The position numbers and the translations under genes were made by a program. The notes under the pieces are model-generated. The model did not search any database and was not told where the DNA came from. It worked only from the letters and a program-made list of their open reading frames with translations. DNA of 38,473 bases from Methanomassiliicoccales archaeon (lineage in GTDB: Archaea; Thermoplasmatota; Thermoplasmata; Methanomassiliicoccales; UBA472): the NCBI GenBank assembly GCA_016926075.1, contig JAFGPG010000001.1:1-38473 (forward strand), read 5' to 3'. Of the stretch, positions 7,600-15,608 are shown piece after piece (positions within the stretch are counted from its first letter, which is position 1; each line of letters begins with the position of its first letter).

Positions 7600-8448
7600 T
7601 CATAAGGTCAATTTGGTGCCTAGGTTCCTGCCGCTGAGCAGCTGGTCCACTATGGCGTTGGGGGTCGTCCCTTCGATGATGTGCGCCGCCCTCACCCCAC
7701 CATGCAAGGCCAGGAAGCAGGCCTCCACCTTGGGGATCATACCGTCCTTCAGAAGCCCTGACGCCATCATGGTCGGCAGGTCCGCCTCCCGTATCTCGGG
7801 TATGGTCGAGGTGGGGTCCTGGAGGTCCCGAAGCACGCCGGGCACCTCGGTCACCAGCACCAGGTCCCGGGCCCCTATCCCTGCGGCCAAGGCCGCCGCG
7901 GCGGTGTCCGCGTTCACGTTCATCAATCGCCCCTCTTCGTCCGCGCAGATGGCGTACACCACCGGTACGCAGCCCTGTTGGCACAGCAGCTCCACGGCCT
8001 TGGGCTCAACCTTGACCACCTGGCCCACGAGACCCAGGTCCACCGTCTCCGCACCGTTGGGGCCCTCGACGCGCAACGGTCCCATCCTGTGGGCCACCAG
8101 GGTGTTGAACTCGCTTCCGGCCAGGCCGATGCTGCTCAGTCCGGCCTTGCGCAGGGACATCACCACCCGGTCGTTGATGCGGGACAGAACGGACTTGGCT
8201 ATCTGCAGGGTGGTATCATCGGTGACCCGCAGGCCGGCCACCTTCCTGACCGGCAGGCCGCAGCGCCTCATCTCCTCGGAGATCTCGGGCCCCCCGCCGT
8301 GAAGGATGATCGGGGCCAGGCCTCGGTCCTTCAGCTCGGATATCTGTTCGGCGAAGAGATCGATGCGCTCCATCCCCCCGATGGACGAGCCTCCGAACTT
8401 CACCACAACCTTGTTCCCGACCGGACCGATACTGGACGCTGAGCTCAT
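7600..8448 (-). CDS. argB: Acetylglutamate kinase
   Basis: A 282-residue kinase of the amino-acid kinase fold that phosphorylates N-acetylglutamate with ATP. Evidence: VVVKFGGSSIGG at residues 13-24 (phosphate-binding loop), ILHGGGPEI near 48, GLRVTDD near 72 (acetylglutamate contact), and NVNADTAAAALA near 177. The length fits. The N-terminus has about 12 extra residues before the first strand and no long helix of the kind found in arginine-inhibited hexameric forms, so feedback by arginine is not evident. The ATG begins 4 bases before the end of the argJ stop region (TGA at 8453-8455), inside the argCJBD operon. Confidence 0.96.
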   Translation of the reverse strand: MSSASSIGPVGNKVVVKFGGSSIGGMERIDLFAEQISELKDRGLAPIILHGGGPEISEEMRRCGLPVRKVAGLRVTDDTTLQIAKSVLSRINDRVVMSLRKAGLSSIGLAGSEFNTLVAHRMGPLRVEGPNGAETVDLGLVGQVVKVEPKAVELLCQQGCVPVVYAICADEEGRLMNVNADTAAAALAAGIGARDLVLVTEVPGVLRDLQDPTSTIPEIREADLPTMMASGLLKDGMIPKVEACFLALHGGVRAAHIIEGTTPNAIVDQLLSGRNLGTKLTL

Positions 8449-8452
8449 TCCA

Positions 8453-9679
8453 TCACGTGGTGTACATGGCGTTTATCTTCACATAGTCATAGCTTAGGTC
8501 GCAGCCCCAGGCCTCACCGGAGGCGTTGCCGGTCCTCAGGTCCAGGTCCACGATCACCTTCCTGTGGGACAGGACCTTGCGTGCGGCCGCCTCGATATCG
8601 TTCCCGGGTAGGAGGGTGGGGGACCCGTTCTCGAAGAGGGTGACGGAATCGCCATTGTTGCTGAGCACCAACTTCACCTTGTCCAGGTCGAAATCGGCCT
8701 CGGAGTTGCCCAGCGCCGATAGGATACGGCCGAAGTTGGGGTCGCCCCCGAATATGGCGGTCTTGACCAGGGACGAGGTGATGATCGCCCGCGCTGCAGA
8801 GCGGGCCTGCCTGGGGTCCTTGGCCCCGTGTACCAGGACCTCGATGAGCTTGGTGGCCCCCTCCCCGTCGATGACGATCTTCTTGGCCAGCTGCTGCGCC
8901 ACGTACCTCACGCCTTCCCAGAAGGCGGGATCATCGTCCGCCGGCACGCCTCCGGCCATGCCATTGGCCATGAGCACAGATATATCGTTGGTGCTCTGGT
9001 CCCCGTCCACGCTGATGACGTTGAAGCTCTCGTCCATGATCTCCTGCCAGTAGCGGTTGAGGTCCTCGTTCAGGTGGGCATCGGTCACCATGAAGGTGAG
9101 GGTGGTGGCGTGCATGACCTTCAGGGCCGGGGAGATCATTCCACTGCCCTTGGTGATCCCGGCGATGGTCACCATGGTCCCGTCCCCCAGGGTGACCCGG
9201 CAGGCCGCTTGTTTCTTCACCGTGTCCGTGGTGAGGATGGCCCGGGCCGCCATGTCGTCGGCCTCCTCACCACTTCCCAAAATGTGCACCGCCTTGCCGA
9301 TCCCCGCGGATATCTTGTCCATGGGCAGGTAGCGGGAGATGACCCCTGTGGACGCCACCCCCACCAGGCGGTCCTTGATGCCCAAGGCCTCCGCCGTCAG
9401 GGACACCATGCTCTGGGCGTCATGGATGCCCTGGGCACCGGTGATGGCGTTGGCGTTGCCGCTGTTGATGATGAGCGCCTGCAAAGACCGGGGGTTCTTC
9501 TGCATCATTATCTGTATGGGCGCCGCGCGCACCTTGTTCTGGGTGTAGGCGATGGCGCAGTTCGCGGGGACCTCGGAGAAGATGAGCGCCAGGTCGGGCC
9601 TCTCCTTCTTGATGCCACAATGAAGTCCGGTGGCCTTGAAACCCTTCGGCGAGGTGATTCCGCCCTCTATGACCTCCAT
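8453..9679 (-). CDS. argJ: Glutamate N-acetyltransferase (ornithine acetyltransferase)
   Basis: A 408-residue ArgJ-family enzyme that moves the acetyl group from N-acetylornithine to glutamate and may also use acetyl-CoA. The start ATG 9679 is chosen because it gives the family N-terminus (GGITSPKGFKATGLHCGIK) and lies directly after argC; the upstream open frame overlaps argC. Family motifs include TQNKVRAAPI, INSGNANA, TTDTVKK, ITKGSGMISP and HATTLTF, the last holding the Ala-Thr bond where ArgJ proteins self-cleave into two subunits. Spacing between GMISP and Ala-Thr is about four residues longer than the usual GMIxPNMAT. Other family signatures (VDGDQSTND, GDPNFGRI) are intact. It closes the acetyl cycle, and no argA is seen. 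Confidence 0.95.
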   Translation of the reverse strand: MEVIEGGITSPKGFKATGLHCGIKKERPDLALIFSEVPANCAIAYTQNKVRAAPIQIMMQKNPRSLQALIINSGNANAITGAQGIHDAQSMVSLTAEALGIKDRLVGVASTGVISRYLPMDKISAGIGKAVHILGSGEEADDMAARAILTTDTVKKQAACRVTLGDGTMVTIAGITKGSGMISPALKVMHATTLTFMVTDAHLNEDLNRYWQEIMDESFNVISVDGDQSTNDISVLMANGMAGGVPADDDPAFWEGVRYVAQQLAKKIVIDGEGATKLIEVLVHGAKDPRQARSAARAIITSSLVKTAIFGGDPNFGRILSALGNSEADFDLDKVKLVLSNNGDSVTLFENGSPTLLPGNDIEAAARKVLSHRKVIVDLDLRTGNASGEAWGCDLSYDYVKINAMYTT

Positions 9680-9681
9680 TC

Positions 9682-10698
9682 TCAGACCCCCAGCCCCGGG
9701 AAGTCCAATCCCGTCTCTTCGGGCCATCCGAACATGGCGTTGCAGTTCTGAATGGCCTGCCCGGCACCGCCCTTCACCAGATTGTCGATCGCGCTCATTA
9801 TCACCACATTCCTGTTCCCCAGGACCTCCAAGCCCACCTCGCAGTGGTTGGAGCCGACCACGGCCTGCATGGAGGGAACGTCCGTCAGACGCACGAAGCG
9901 CTTCCCACGGAAGAACTCCGCATATATTCCCATGAGCCTCTTCTTATCGATGTCCTCGTTGAGCTTGAGGTACATTGTGCACAGCATGCCGCGCACCACC
10001 GGTATGAGATGGGGGACGAACACCACATCGGCCGGACGTCCCTGTAGATGGCCCAAGGTCTGGGCGATCTCCGGGGCATGACGGTGCCTGCCCACCTTGT
10101 AGGGGTTCACGCTCGCCCCGCAGTTGGGATGGTGGGTGGCCCTGGTGAGCTCCATGCCCGCCCCGGAGGTGCCGCTCTTGGCGTCTACGGCCACGCCCTC
10201 CTTCACCAACCCCTCGACGAAGAGGGGAGCCAGTCCCAGTATGGCGCAGGTGGGATAGCAGCCGGGGTTGGATACGAAGTCCGAATCGGAGACCTGCTGC
10301 CAATACAGTTCGCTGAGCCCGTACACCGCCCTCTTGAGGTTGTGGGGGTCGGTATGCTCGTGTCCGTACCATTCCTGGTACACCTTGGGGTCCTTCAGAC
10401 GGTAATCCCCGCTGAGGTCGATGACCTTGGCCCCGCTACGTACCAGGTCGGGCACCAGTTGCATGGAGGCCCCGTGAGGGGTGGCCAGGAATATGACGTC
10501 CATTCCCTCACCGGTGATGGACCCGCTGAACTCCAGGTCGACATATTCCCGGAGGTAGGGATGTGTGTCCGACACCATCTTCCCGGCCAGCTGCCGGGAG
10601 GTTATGGCCTCCAAGGATATCATAGGATGACGGCTCAACAAACGAGCTAGCTCTCCGCCTATATAACCGGAACCTCCGACCACTGCTGCCTTGATCAT
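9682..10698 (-). CDS. argC: N-acetyl-gamma-glutamyl-phosphate reductase
   Basis: A 338-residue NADPH-dependent reductase making N-acetylglutamate semialdehyde. The Rossmann motif VVGGSGYIGGEL lies at residues 5-16 and the catalytic Cys is in SNPGCYPTC (about residues 145-153). Other family segments are HGASMQL, SGTSGAG and a His-rich active-site stretch. ATG 10698 is chosen because it puts the Rossmann motif at the N-terminus and is preceded by GAGG 5 bases away; the upstream open frame runs through the promoter. It is the first gene of argCJBD, with its own TATA box and a palindrome between TATA and expected start site. Confidence 0.96.
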   Translation of the reverse strand: MIKAAVVGGSGYIGGELARLLSRHPMISLEAITSRQLAGKMVSDTHPYLREYVDLEFSGSITGEGMDVIFLATPHGASMQLVPDLVRSGAKVIDLSGDYRLKDPKVYQEWYGHEHTDPHNLKRAVYGLSELYWQQVSDSDFVSNPGCYPTCAILGLAPLFVEGLVKEGVAVDAKSGTSGAGMELTRATHHPNCGASVNPYKVGRHRHAPEIAQTLGHLQGRPADVVFVPHLIPVVRGMLCTMYLKLNEDIDKKRLMGIYAEFFRGKRFVRLTDVPSMQAVVGSNHCEVGLEVLGNRNVVIMSAIDNLVKGGAGQAIQNCNAMFGWPEETGLDFPGLGV

Positions 10699-10725
10699 GC
10701 CTGCCTCTTTGCTATGGGAGTGTGC

Positions 10726-10740
10726 CGAATTAAGAATTCG
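10726..10740. promoter_or_regulatory. Candidate operator palindrome of argCJBD
   Basis: CGAATT-AAG-AATTCG, a perfect 6-bp inverted repeat with a 3-bp centre, directly abuts the argC TATA box on its downstream side. A repressor bound here would block RNA polymerase entry. No matching site was found before argG. Confidence 0.45.
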
Positions 10741-10750
10741 TTTATTAAGC
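10741..10750 (-). promoter_or_regulatory. TATA box of argCJBD
   Basis: GCTTAATAAA on the minus strand predicts a transcript start near 10719, about 20 bases before the argC ATG. That leader contains the argC ribosome site (GAGG). Confidence 0.6.
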
Positions 10751-10830
10751 ATTATGACCCAAACGAGACATTTGTCCCATGATCGGCGTCCGTGAGCTCT
10801 TTCAAGGTTCCAGGCGGGCCTGAGTAACAC

Positions 10831-10847
10831 CTTTACATAAGGTAAAG
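10831..10847. promoter_or_regulatory. Candidate operator upstream of the MFS gene
   Basis: CTTTAC-ATAAG-GTAAAG, 6-bp arms with a 5-bp spacer, overlaps the upstream edge of the AT-rich promoter (AAAGTAATAATA) of the MFS transporter gene. It lies in the 232-base divergent gap between argC and the transporter, which holds nothing else but the two promoters and the argC operator. Confidence 0.4.
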
Positions 10848-10856
10848 TAATAATAC
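10845..10856 (+). promoter_or_regulatory. TATA-like box of the MFS gene
   Basis: The AT-rich AAGTAATAATAC predicts a transcript start near 10876, leaving a leader of about 50 bases ending in a GAGGT ribosome site before ATG 10931. Confidence 0.45.
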
Positions 10857-10930
10857 CCTGCGCCGCTCAATCCTCGGGCATTGTTTTTTCCTTTCCAGCC
10901 CGGCCAACCAGGAAAGGTTGAGGTACGAGC

Positions 10931-12331
10931 ATGATTGGCCGAAGGCTCAGGGAGTTCAGATGGAAACCCTATCACACAGTATGGTTGCTGCTGTTCACCG
11001 CCTGGGCCATGTGCTATCTGGACCGGGCCATCACCGGGCCGGTGGTGTCCTGGATGATCGCCAATGGCTCCCCCCTGCTGGCCGGTTTGGAGCAGCCGCA
11101 TGCGGTGGGAGGTCTCATCGGTTCCATGTTCTTCGCCGGGTACATGCTCACCCAGTTCCCGGCAGGATACCTGGGGGATCACTTTGGCAGGCGGACCATG
11201 GTGGTCATAAGCACCGTATGGGCTGGGGTGACCACCACCGTAAGCGGGCTGTCGCGCTCCCTCACGGTGTTCGCGGGAACCAGGGTGATGACCGGTCTGG
11301 GGGAGGGCGCCTACTATTCCAATGACCGGGGCCTTGTGGTCAGGAACACACCCCCGGAGAAGGTCGGGACGGGGATGGGGGTGGTGTTCGTGGGACTGGC
11401 CATAGGGATGACCGTGGCCACCGTGTCAGCTCCCTGGTTGATTGACCAGGTTGGCGGGATGCTGGGTGAGGACGCCTGGGCCTTCCCCTTCCTGCTCTTC
11501 GGTCCCCCCACTGTCTTGGTAGGATATGTCCTGCACCGGTACCTTCCCAAAGGGGAGACGGAATCGTATCGGGGCGCCTTTCCCCGCCTGCTACTGTACT
11601 CGCTCCTGTTCCTGACCGTGATCATGGGATTCTATCAATTGTCCTTGGTGCTCCACCTGGACATTCTTTGGCAGACGCTCTTCACCCTGATGGCATCCTT
11701 CTTGCTGATAGTGGTCATCTATGCCCGACTGGGTACCATAAGCGCCCTGGTGCTCAGGGACCGTTCGCTGCAGCTGATGTACCTTTCGGCCATTCCGATC
11801 CTCTTCACCTTGTGGTTCTTCGGTTTCTGGGCCCTGCTGGTAGTGGCCGAATCGGCCGAGCTGGGATTGAGCGGGGCGGCCGTTTATGCCGGTCTTTTCG
11901 GGGCGGCCAATGCCATAGGTTACCCTCTGGGGGGAGTGATGTGCGATCGTTTTCCGGGCATCAGGCATCGGAGTGGATTGTACGCCGGTCTTTGCATGGC
12001 GGTGTGCGGCACGGTGCTGCTGCTGGTCCCGGCAATACTGAGCACCGACCTGATTGTTCTGGGCCTCCTGCTGTTCCTCATAGGAGCGCTCTTCTCGGCC
12101 ATGCAGACCGTGCACATGACCCTGACCGCCGACCTGGCCCCTACCGAGGCGCTGGGACAGGCCTTCGGCATGTGGAACCTGGTCGCGGAGGTGGGAGCAC
12201 TGCTCTCCCCTGTGGTGTGTGGTTGGCTGAGGGATGCCTTCGGCGGTTGGGAGCCGGCCATACTGCTGACCGCTCTGCTGCTCGCCATAAGCGCCGGACT
12301 GGTGTCCGTCATCCCTCGCACTGTCCGATAA
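10931..12331 (+). CDS. Major facilitator superfamily transporter
   Basis: A 466-residue integral membrane carrier with about 12 hydrophobic helices. The MFS loop 2-3 signature is clear as GYLGDHFGRRTMV (about residues 77-89). Helix 1 holds AWAMCYLDRAITGPV, a helix-1 Asp/Arg pattern common in organic-anion and sugar-phosphate type MFS members. The second half repeats the fold, with GGVMCDRFPGIRHR as the loop 8-9 counterpart. The start has GAGGT about 7 bases upstream. It sits between the two arginine clusters and is transcribed with neither. An amino-acid related substrate is possible from location alone and is not supported by any substrate-specific motif. Confidence 0.88.
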   Translation: MIGRRLREFRWKPYHTVWLLLFTAWAMCYLDRAITGPVVSWMIANGSPLLAGLEQPHAVGGLIGSMFFAGYMLTQFPAGYLGDHFGRRTMVVISTVWAGVTTTVSGLSRSLTVFAGTRVMTGLGEGAYYSNDRGLVVRNTPPEKVGTGMGVVFVGLAIGMTVATVSAPWLIDQVGGMLGEDAWAFPFLLFGPPTVLVGYVLHRYLPKGETESYRGAFPRLLLYSLLFLTVIMGFYQLSLVLHLDILWQTLFTLMASFLLIVVIYARLGTISALVLRDRSLQLMYLSAIPILFTLWFFGFWALLVVAESAELGLSGAAVYAGLFGAANAIGYPLGGVMCDRFPGIRHRSGLYAGLCMAVCGTVLLLVPAILSTDLIVLGLLLFLIGALFSAMQTVHMTLTADLAPTEALGQAFGMWNLVAEVGALLSPVVCGWLRDAFGGWEPAILLTALLLAISAGLVSVIPRTVR

Positions 12332-12374
12332 TGAACTCTTATCAGGAACAATGTCCGCGGTTCGGCGTTTCAGA

Positions 12375-12381
12375 TTAATAT
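12375..12381 (+). promoter_or_regulatory. TATA box of argGH
   Basis: TTAATAT is centred 33 bases before ATG 12411. The message would have a leader of only about 5-10 bases, so argG translation is probably leaderless or nearly so. Confidence 0.5.
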
Positions 12382-12410
12382 GCTCGCACTCTACCACGCC
12401 GCGGATTCAC

Positions 12411-13631
12411 ATGGTAGCGAGCGGAGAAAAGGTTCGTGACAAGGTCGTCCTGGCGTACTCCGGAGGTCTGGACACCTCGATTGCCATTCGTTGGTTGCAA
12501 CAGAAGTACGACCTGGACGTCATCGCGGTGGGGGTCAATGTTGGCCAGCCTGGTGACCTGCAGGAGGCGGTGGACAGGGCGCTGAGGATAGGGGCGGTGC
12601 AGGCCTATGCCTTCGACGCCACGGAACGGTTCGTGGAGGAGTACGTGGGACCGTCGCTCAAGGCCAACGCATTGTACATGGGCACCTACCCCCTGGCCAC
12701 GGCCATCGCCAGGCCTTTGATAGCCAAGATCATGGTGGACATCGCACGGAAGGAGAAGGCCAAGTACATCGCCCACGGCTGCACGGCCAAGGGCAACGAC
12801 CAGGTGCGTTTCGACGTGAGCATCGCCGCCCTGGCCCCTGAGATCGGGATCATCGCCCCCATGAGGGAATGGGTCATGACCAGGGAGGACGAGATCGAGT
12901 ATGCCAAACAGAACGATGTGCCTATCACGGTCAAGAAGGAATGCCCCTACAGCACTGATGAGAACATCTGGGGACGCAGTTGCGAGTGCGGTGTCCTGGA
13001 GGACGCCATGGTGGAGCCGCCCCGGGACTCCTTCGAGTGGACGGTGGACCCTTTGGAGGCCCCGGAGGAGCCCTCGTACGTTGACATCCACTTCCAAAAA
13101 GGCCTCCCGGTGGGACTGGACGGCTCCAAGGGGATGTCCCTCACGGAGATCGTGAGGAAGCTCAACGACCTGGGAGGGAGCCATGGGTACGGGCGAATAG
13201 ACCATATCGAGGACCGCCTGGTGGGCATCAAGTCCCGCGAGACCTACGAGGCCCCGGCCGCGCTCTTGTTGATCGCCGCCCATAAGGACCTGGAGAAGAT
13301 GGTCCTGACCAAGGACGTGCTGGCCTTCAAGCGTTCGGTGGAGCAACGGTACTCCGAGCTGTGCTATGACGGGCTATGGTTCTCCCCGCTGAGGGAGGCC
13401 CTTGACGCCTTCATCGATCAGACCCAGGAGCGCGTCGAGGGAACGGTCAGGGTCAAGCTGTACAAGGGGAGCGCCACCATCGTGGGCCGCGCCTCATCCC
13501 GCTCGCTGTACGATACAGGACTGGCCACCTATGCGGAGGGTGACCTCTTCGACCATCGCAGCGCGGAGGGCTTCATCTATGTGTGGGGACTGCCCTTGCG
13601 TACCGTGGCCAAGGCCCAGAAGAAGCAGTGA
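12411..13631 (+). CDS. argG: Argininosuccinate synthase
   Basis: A 406-residue ATP-dependent ligase joining citrulline and aspartate. The N-type PP-loop is LAYSGGLDTSIAIRWL (about residues 13-28). Other family segments are AHGCTAKGNDQVRF, ECPYSTDENIWGRS and ESRETYEAP-like (KSRETYEAPAA). ATG 12411 is chosen because the TATA box at 12375-12381 lies upstream of it but downstream of the other in-frame start. The length is standard. It is followed 5 bases later by argH, so the two form the final arm of arginine synthesis; argF, which makes the citrulline, is not in the window. Confidence 0.97.
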   Translation: MVASGEKVRDKVVLAYSGGLDTSIAIRWLQQKYDLDVIAVGVNVGQPGDLQEAVDRALRIGAVQAYAFDATERFVEEYVGPSLKANALYMGTYPLATAIARPLIAKIMVDIARKEKAKYIAHGCTAKGNDQVRFDVSIAALAPEIGIIAPMREWVMTREDEIEYAKQNDVPITVKKECPYSTDENIWGRSCECGVLEDAMVEPPRDSFEWTVDPLEAPEEPSYVDIHFQKGLPVGLDGSKGMSLTEIVRKLNDLGGSHGYGRIDHIEDRLVGIKSRETYEAPAALLLIAAHKDLEKMVLTKDVLAFKRSVEQRYSELCYDGLWFSPLREALDAFIDQTQERVEGTVRVKLYKGSATIVGRASSRSLYDTGLATYAEGDLFDHRSAEGFIYVWGLPLRTVAKAQKKQ

Positions 13632-13636
13632 TCCGC

Positions 13637-15088
13637 ATGGCCGAGAAGCAGCTATGGTCAGGTCGTTTCTCCGAAGGCCCCAGTGAGTTGACCCTTTCCT
13701 TCACCTCCTCCCTGTCCGTGGACGCCAAGCTGGCCTGGTACGACATCGCCGGCTCATTGGCCCACGCGCGCATGTTGGGGTCGACGGGGATCGTGCCGAG
13801 GGAGGAGTCGGAGAGCATGGTGCAGGGGCTCCTGCAGCTGCTGGAGCGATTGGAGGCGGGCCAGCTGGACCTCTCTGAGGAACTGGAGGACGTGCATACC
13901 AACGTGGAGGATATGCTCACCAAGGCCGTCGGGGACGCGGGAAGGCGCTTGCACACCGCCCGCAGCCGGAACGACCAGGTGTCGACAGACCTGCGCATGT
14001 TCGTGCGGGACGCCATACTGGAGATCGTCGCCCTTCTCATCGATGTGCAGGAGATACTCACGGACCGGGCGGAGGAGGAGAGGGCTACCATGATGCCCGG
14101 GTTCACCCATCTGCAGCACGCTCAACCGGTGAGCGTGGGATTCCATCTCATGGCCCATGTGTTCCGCCTTCAGCGGGACGCCGAGCGTTTCCTGGACGCC
14201 TACAAGCGAGTGAACCAATCACCCCTGGGTGCCGGTGCGCTGGCCGGTACCGGTCATCCCATCGACCGGGAGATGACCGCTCAGGCCCTGGGCTTCGATC
14301 GCCCCACGGACAACGCCATGGACTCGGTCAGCGACCGCGACTTCGTCCTGGAGTTCGCCTTCGCCTGCGCCCAGACCATGGTGCACCTCAGCAGCATGGG
14401 AGAGGAGCTGGTCATCTGGACCTCACCGGAGTTCGGTTTCGCGGAGATGTCCGACGCCTTCGCCACCGGCAGTTCCATCATGCCGCAGAAGAAGAACCCG
14501 GACGTCGCCGAGCTGGTGAGGGGCAGGAGCTCGCTGACCATCGGCAACCTGATGCAGCTGCTAGTCCTGATGAAGGGACTGCCCCTGAGCTACAACCGCG
14601 ACCTACAGGAGGACAAGGGGGCTGTGTTCAGCTGCTATGAGACCCTGAGCGCCTGCCTCTTCGTCCTTGGCCCCATGTACCACTCCCTGACCCTCTGCCG
14701 GGAGAGGATGGCCGTGGCCTGCGCCCAGGGGTTCCTCAACGCCACCGATCTGGCCGATCATCTCGTTCAGAGGGGGATGCCGTTCCGCCAGGCCCACGAG
14801 GTGGTGGGGGCGGTGGTGCGGCACTGCATCGAGCGGGGCAGGACCTTGGAGGAGCTGAGCGTGGAGGAGCTACGGGGGTTCTCCCCCCTTTTCGACCCCT
14901 CCTCCTTAGAGCACATACGGCTGGAGGCCTGCCTTGATCGGCGTGGTTCGTTGGGTGGTACCTCACCCGTTCAGGTCCAGGAGCAGATATCCGCCGCCCG
15001 TGCGCGGGCGGAGGGGCAGCGGGCTCTATGCTACGGGGAGATCGAGCGCCTGGAGAAGGTCTGGTCCAAGCTTCGTGCCGAGCGGTAG
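13637..15088 (+). CDS. argH: Argininosuccinate lyase
   Basis: A 483-residue lyase of the fumarase/aspartase superfamily that splits argininosuccinate into arginine and fumarate. The N-terminal QLWSGRFSEGP, HTARSRNDQVSTD (about 113-125), the HLQHAQPVS segment with the catalytic His, and the superfamily signature GSSIMPQKKNPD (about 279-290, flexible loop with catalytic Ser) are all present. ATG 13637 is chosen because it gives the family N-terminus directly after the argG stop, with 5 bases between. It ends convergent with a small minus-strand gene 33 bases away. Confidence 0.97.
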   Translation: MAEKQLWSGRFSEGPSELTLSFTSSLSVDAKLAWYDIAGSLAHARMLGSTGIVPREESESMVQGLLQLLERLEAGQLDLSEELEDVHTNVEDMLTKAVGDAGRRLHTARSRNDQVSTDLRMFVRDAILEIVALLIDVQEILTDRAEEERATMMPGFTHLQHAQPVSVGFHLMAHVFRLQRDAERFLDAYKRVNQSPLGAGALAGTGHPIDREMTAQALGFDRPTDNAMDSVSDRDFVLEFAFACAQTMVHLSSMGEELVIWTSPEFGFAEMSDAFATGSSIMPQKKNPDVAELVRGRSSLTIGNLMQLLVLMKGLPLSYNRDLQEDKGAVFSCYETLSACLFVLGPMYHSLTLCRERMAVACAQGFLNATDLADHLVQRGMPFRQAHEVVGAVVRHCIERGRTLEELSVEELRGFSPLFDPSSLEHIRLEACLDRRGSLGGTSPVQVQEQISAARARAEGQRALCYGEIERLEKVWSKLRAER

Positions 15089-15121
15089 CTGTGTTTATGG
15101 TGCGAGAGCGCGCCGGTCCGT

Positions 15122-15496
15122 TCAGCCATCCATGCAGGAAAGGGCGTTCCATTCCAGCTCGTGGTCCACCCCGCTGCGGGTGAGAAGCTTGCTCAGCTTC
15201 TCCGTCACCCGTACCACCTCCCCGCTCTTGGAGGACCCTTTGACATAGAACTCCATGCGCTTGTTGGTGATAGGGAATATCAGGCGCATCCTGCCCTTGC
15301 GGTTGTAACCCTCTGGTTTGCGGTTGTTCTTCAGCTCGACCATGTTGAGGTGGACGAACATCTGAAGTATCTCGGGGTCCTCGGGCATCTGGTCGGTCTC
15401 CTCCAGAAAGAGCTTGAGGAGATTGGGAAAGATCTCTGCCATGTCCCGGTACTCGAAACGGTCGTTCAGAACGAAATGGCCACTGTTAGCCTTCAT
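15122..15496 (-). CDS. Hypothetical protein, 124 residues
   Basis: Not recognised. A 124-residue soluble protein, mildly basic in the middle (KNNRKPEGYNRKGRMRL), with no signal peptide, membrane helix or metal motif. The N-terminal third looks helical, with amphipathic segments; residues 65-110 could form beta strands followed by a helix (MEFYVKGSSKSGEVVRVTEKL). It is real by promoter evidence: a strong TATA box is centred 27 bases upstream of the ATG, predicting a leaderless message, and codon use matches its neighbours. It is divergent from thiDN and convergent with argH, so it stands alone. Confidence 0.65.
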   Translation of the reverse strand: MKANSGHFVLNDRFEYRDMAEIFPNLLKLFLEETDQMPEDPEILQMFVHLNMVELKNNRKPEGYNRKGRMRLIFPITNKRMEFYVKGSSKSGEVVRVTEKLSKLLTRSGVDHELEWNALSCMDG

Positions 15497-15518
15497 CCCC
15501 TTTTCGATGAGGAGTTCA

Positions 15519-15527
15519 TTATATATA
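15519..15527 (-). promoter_or_regulatory. TATA box of the 124-residue protein gene
   Basis: TATATATAA on the minus strand, centred 27 bases before ATG 15496, is one of the strongest TATA elements in the window and leaves no room for a leader. Confidence 0.65.
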
Positions 15528-15564
15528 CTTTACCAGTTTCCTCCACAGGCGGCCCATCCCTGCC

Positions 15565-15578
15565 TATCAGTCCTGATA
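15565..15578. promoter_or_regulatory. Candidate operator at the thiDN promoter
   Basis: TATCAG-TC-CTGATA, a perfect 6-bp inverted repeat with a 2-bp centre, overlaps the upstream edge (BRE position) of the thiDN TATA box. A thiamine-responsive repressor of the archaeal ThiR type would be a natural ligand, but its motif was not compared. Confidence 0.4.
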
Positions 15579-15585
15579 TTTATTA
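15579..15585 (+). promoter_or_regulatory. TATA box of thiDN
   Basis: TTTATTA is centred 27 bases before ATG 15609. The message is expected to be leaderless, which excludes a TPP riboswitch in front of thiDN. Confidence 0.6.
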
Positions 15586-15608
15586 GGGAGCACTCGCCTT
15601 TCCCCATC

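Noticed and set aside
10811-10822. GC-rich inverted repeat CAGGC-GG-GCCTG upstream of the MFS gene
   Set aside because: Short, GC-only arms are expected by chance in this composition, and it is not placed on a promoter element.
15497-15608. TPP riboswitch in front of thiDN
   Set aside because: The TATA box lies 27 bases before the start codon, leaving no leader RNA to fold.
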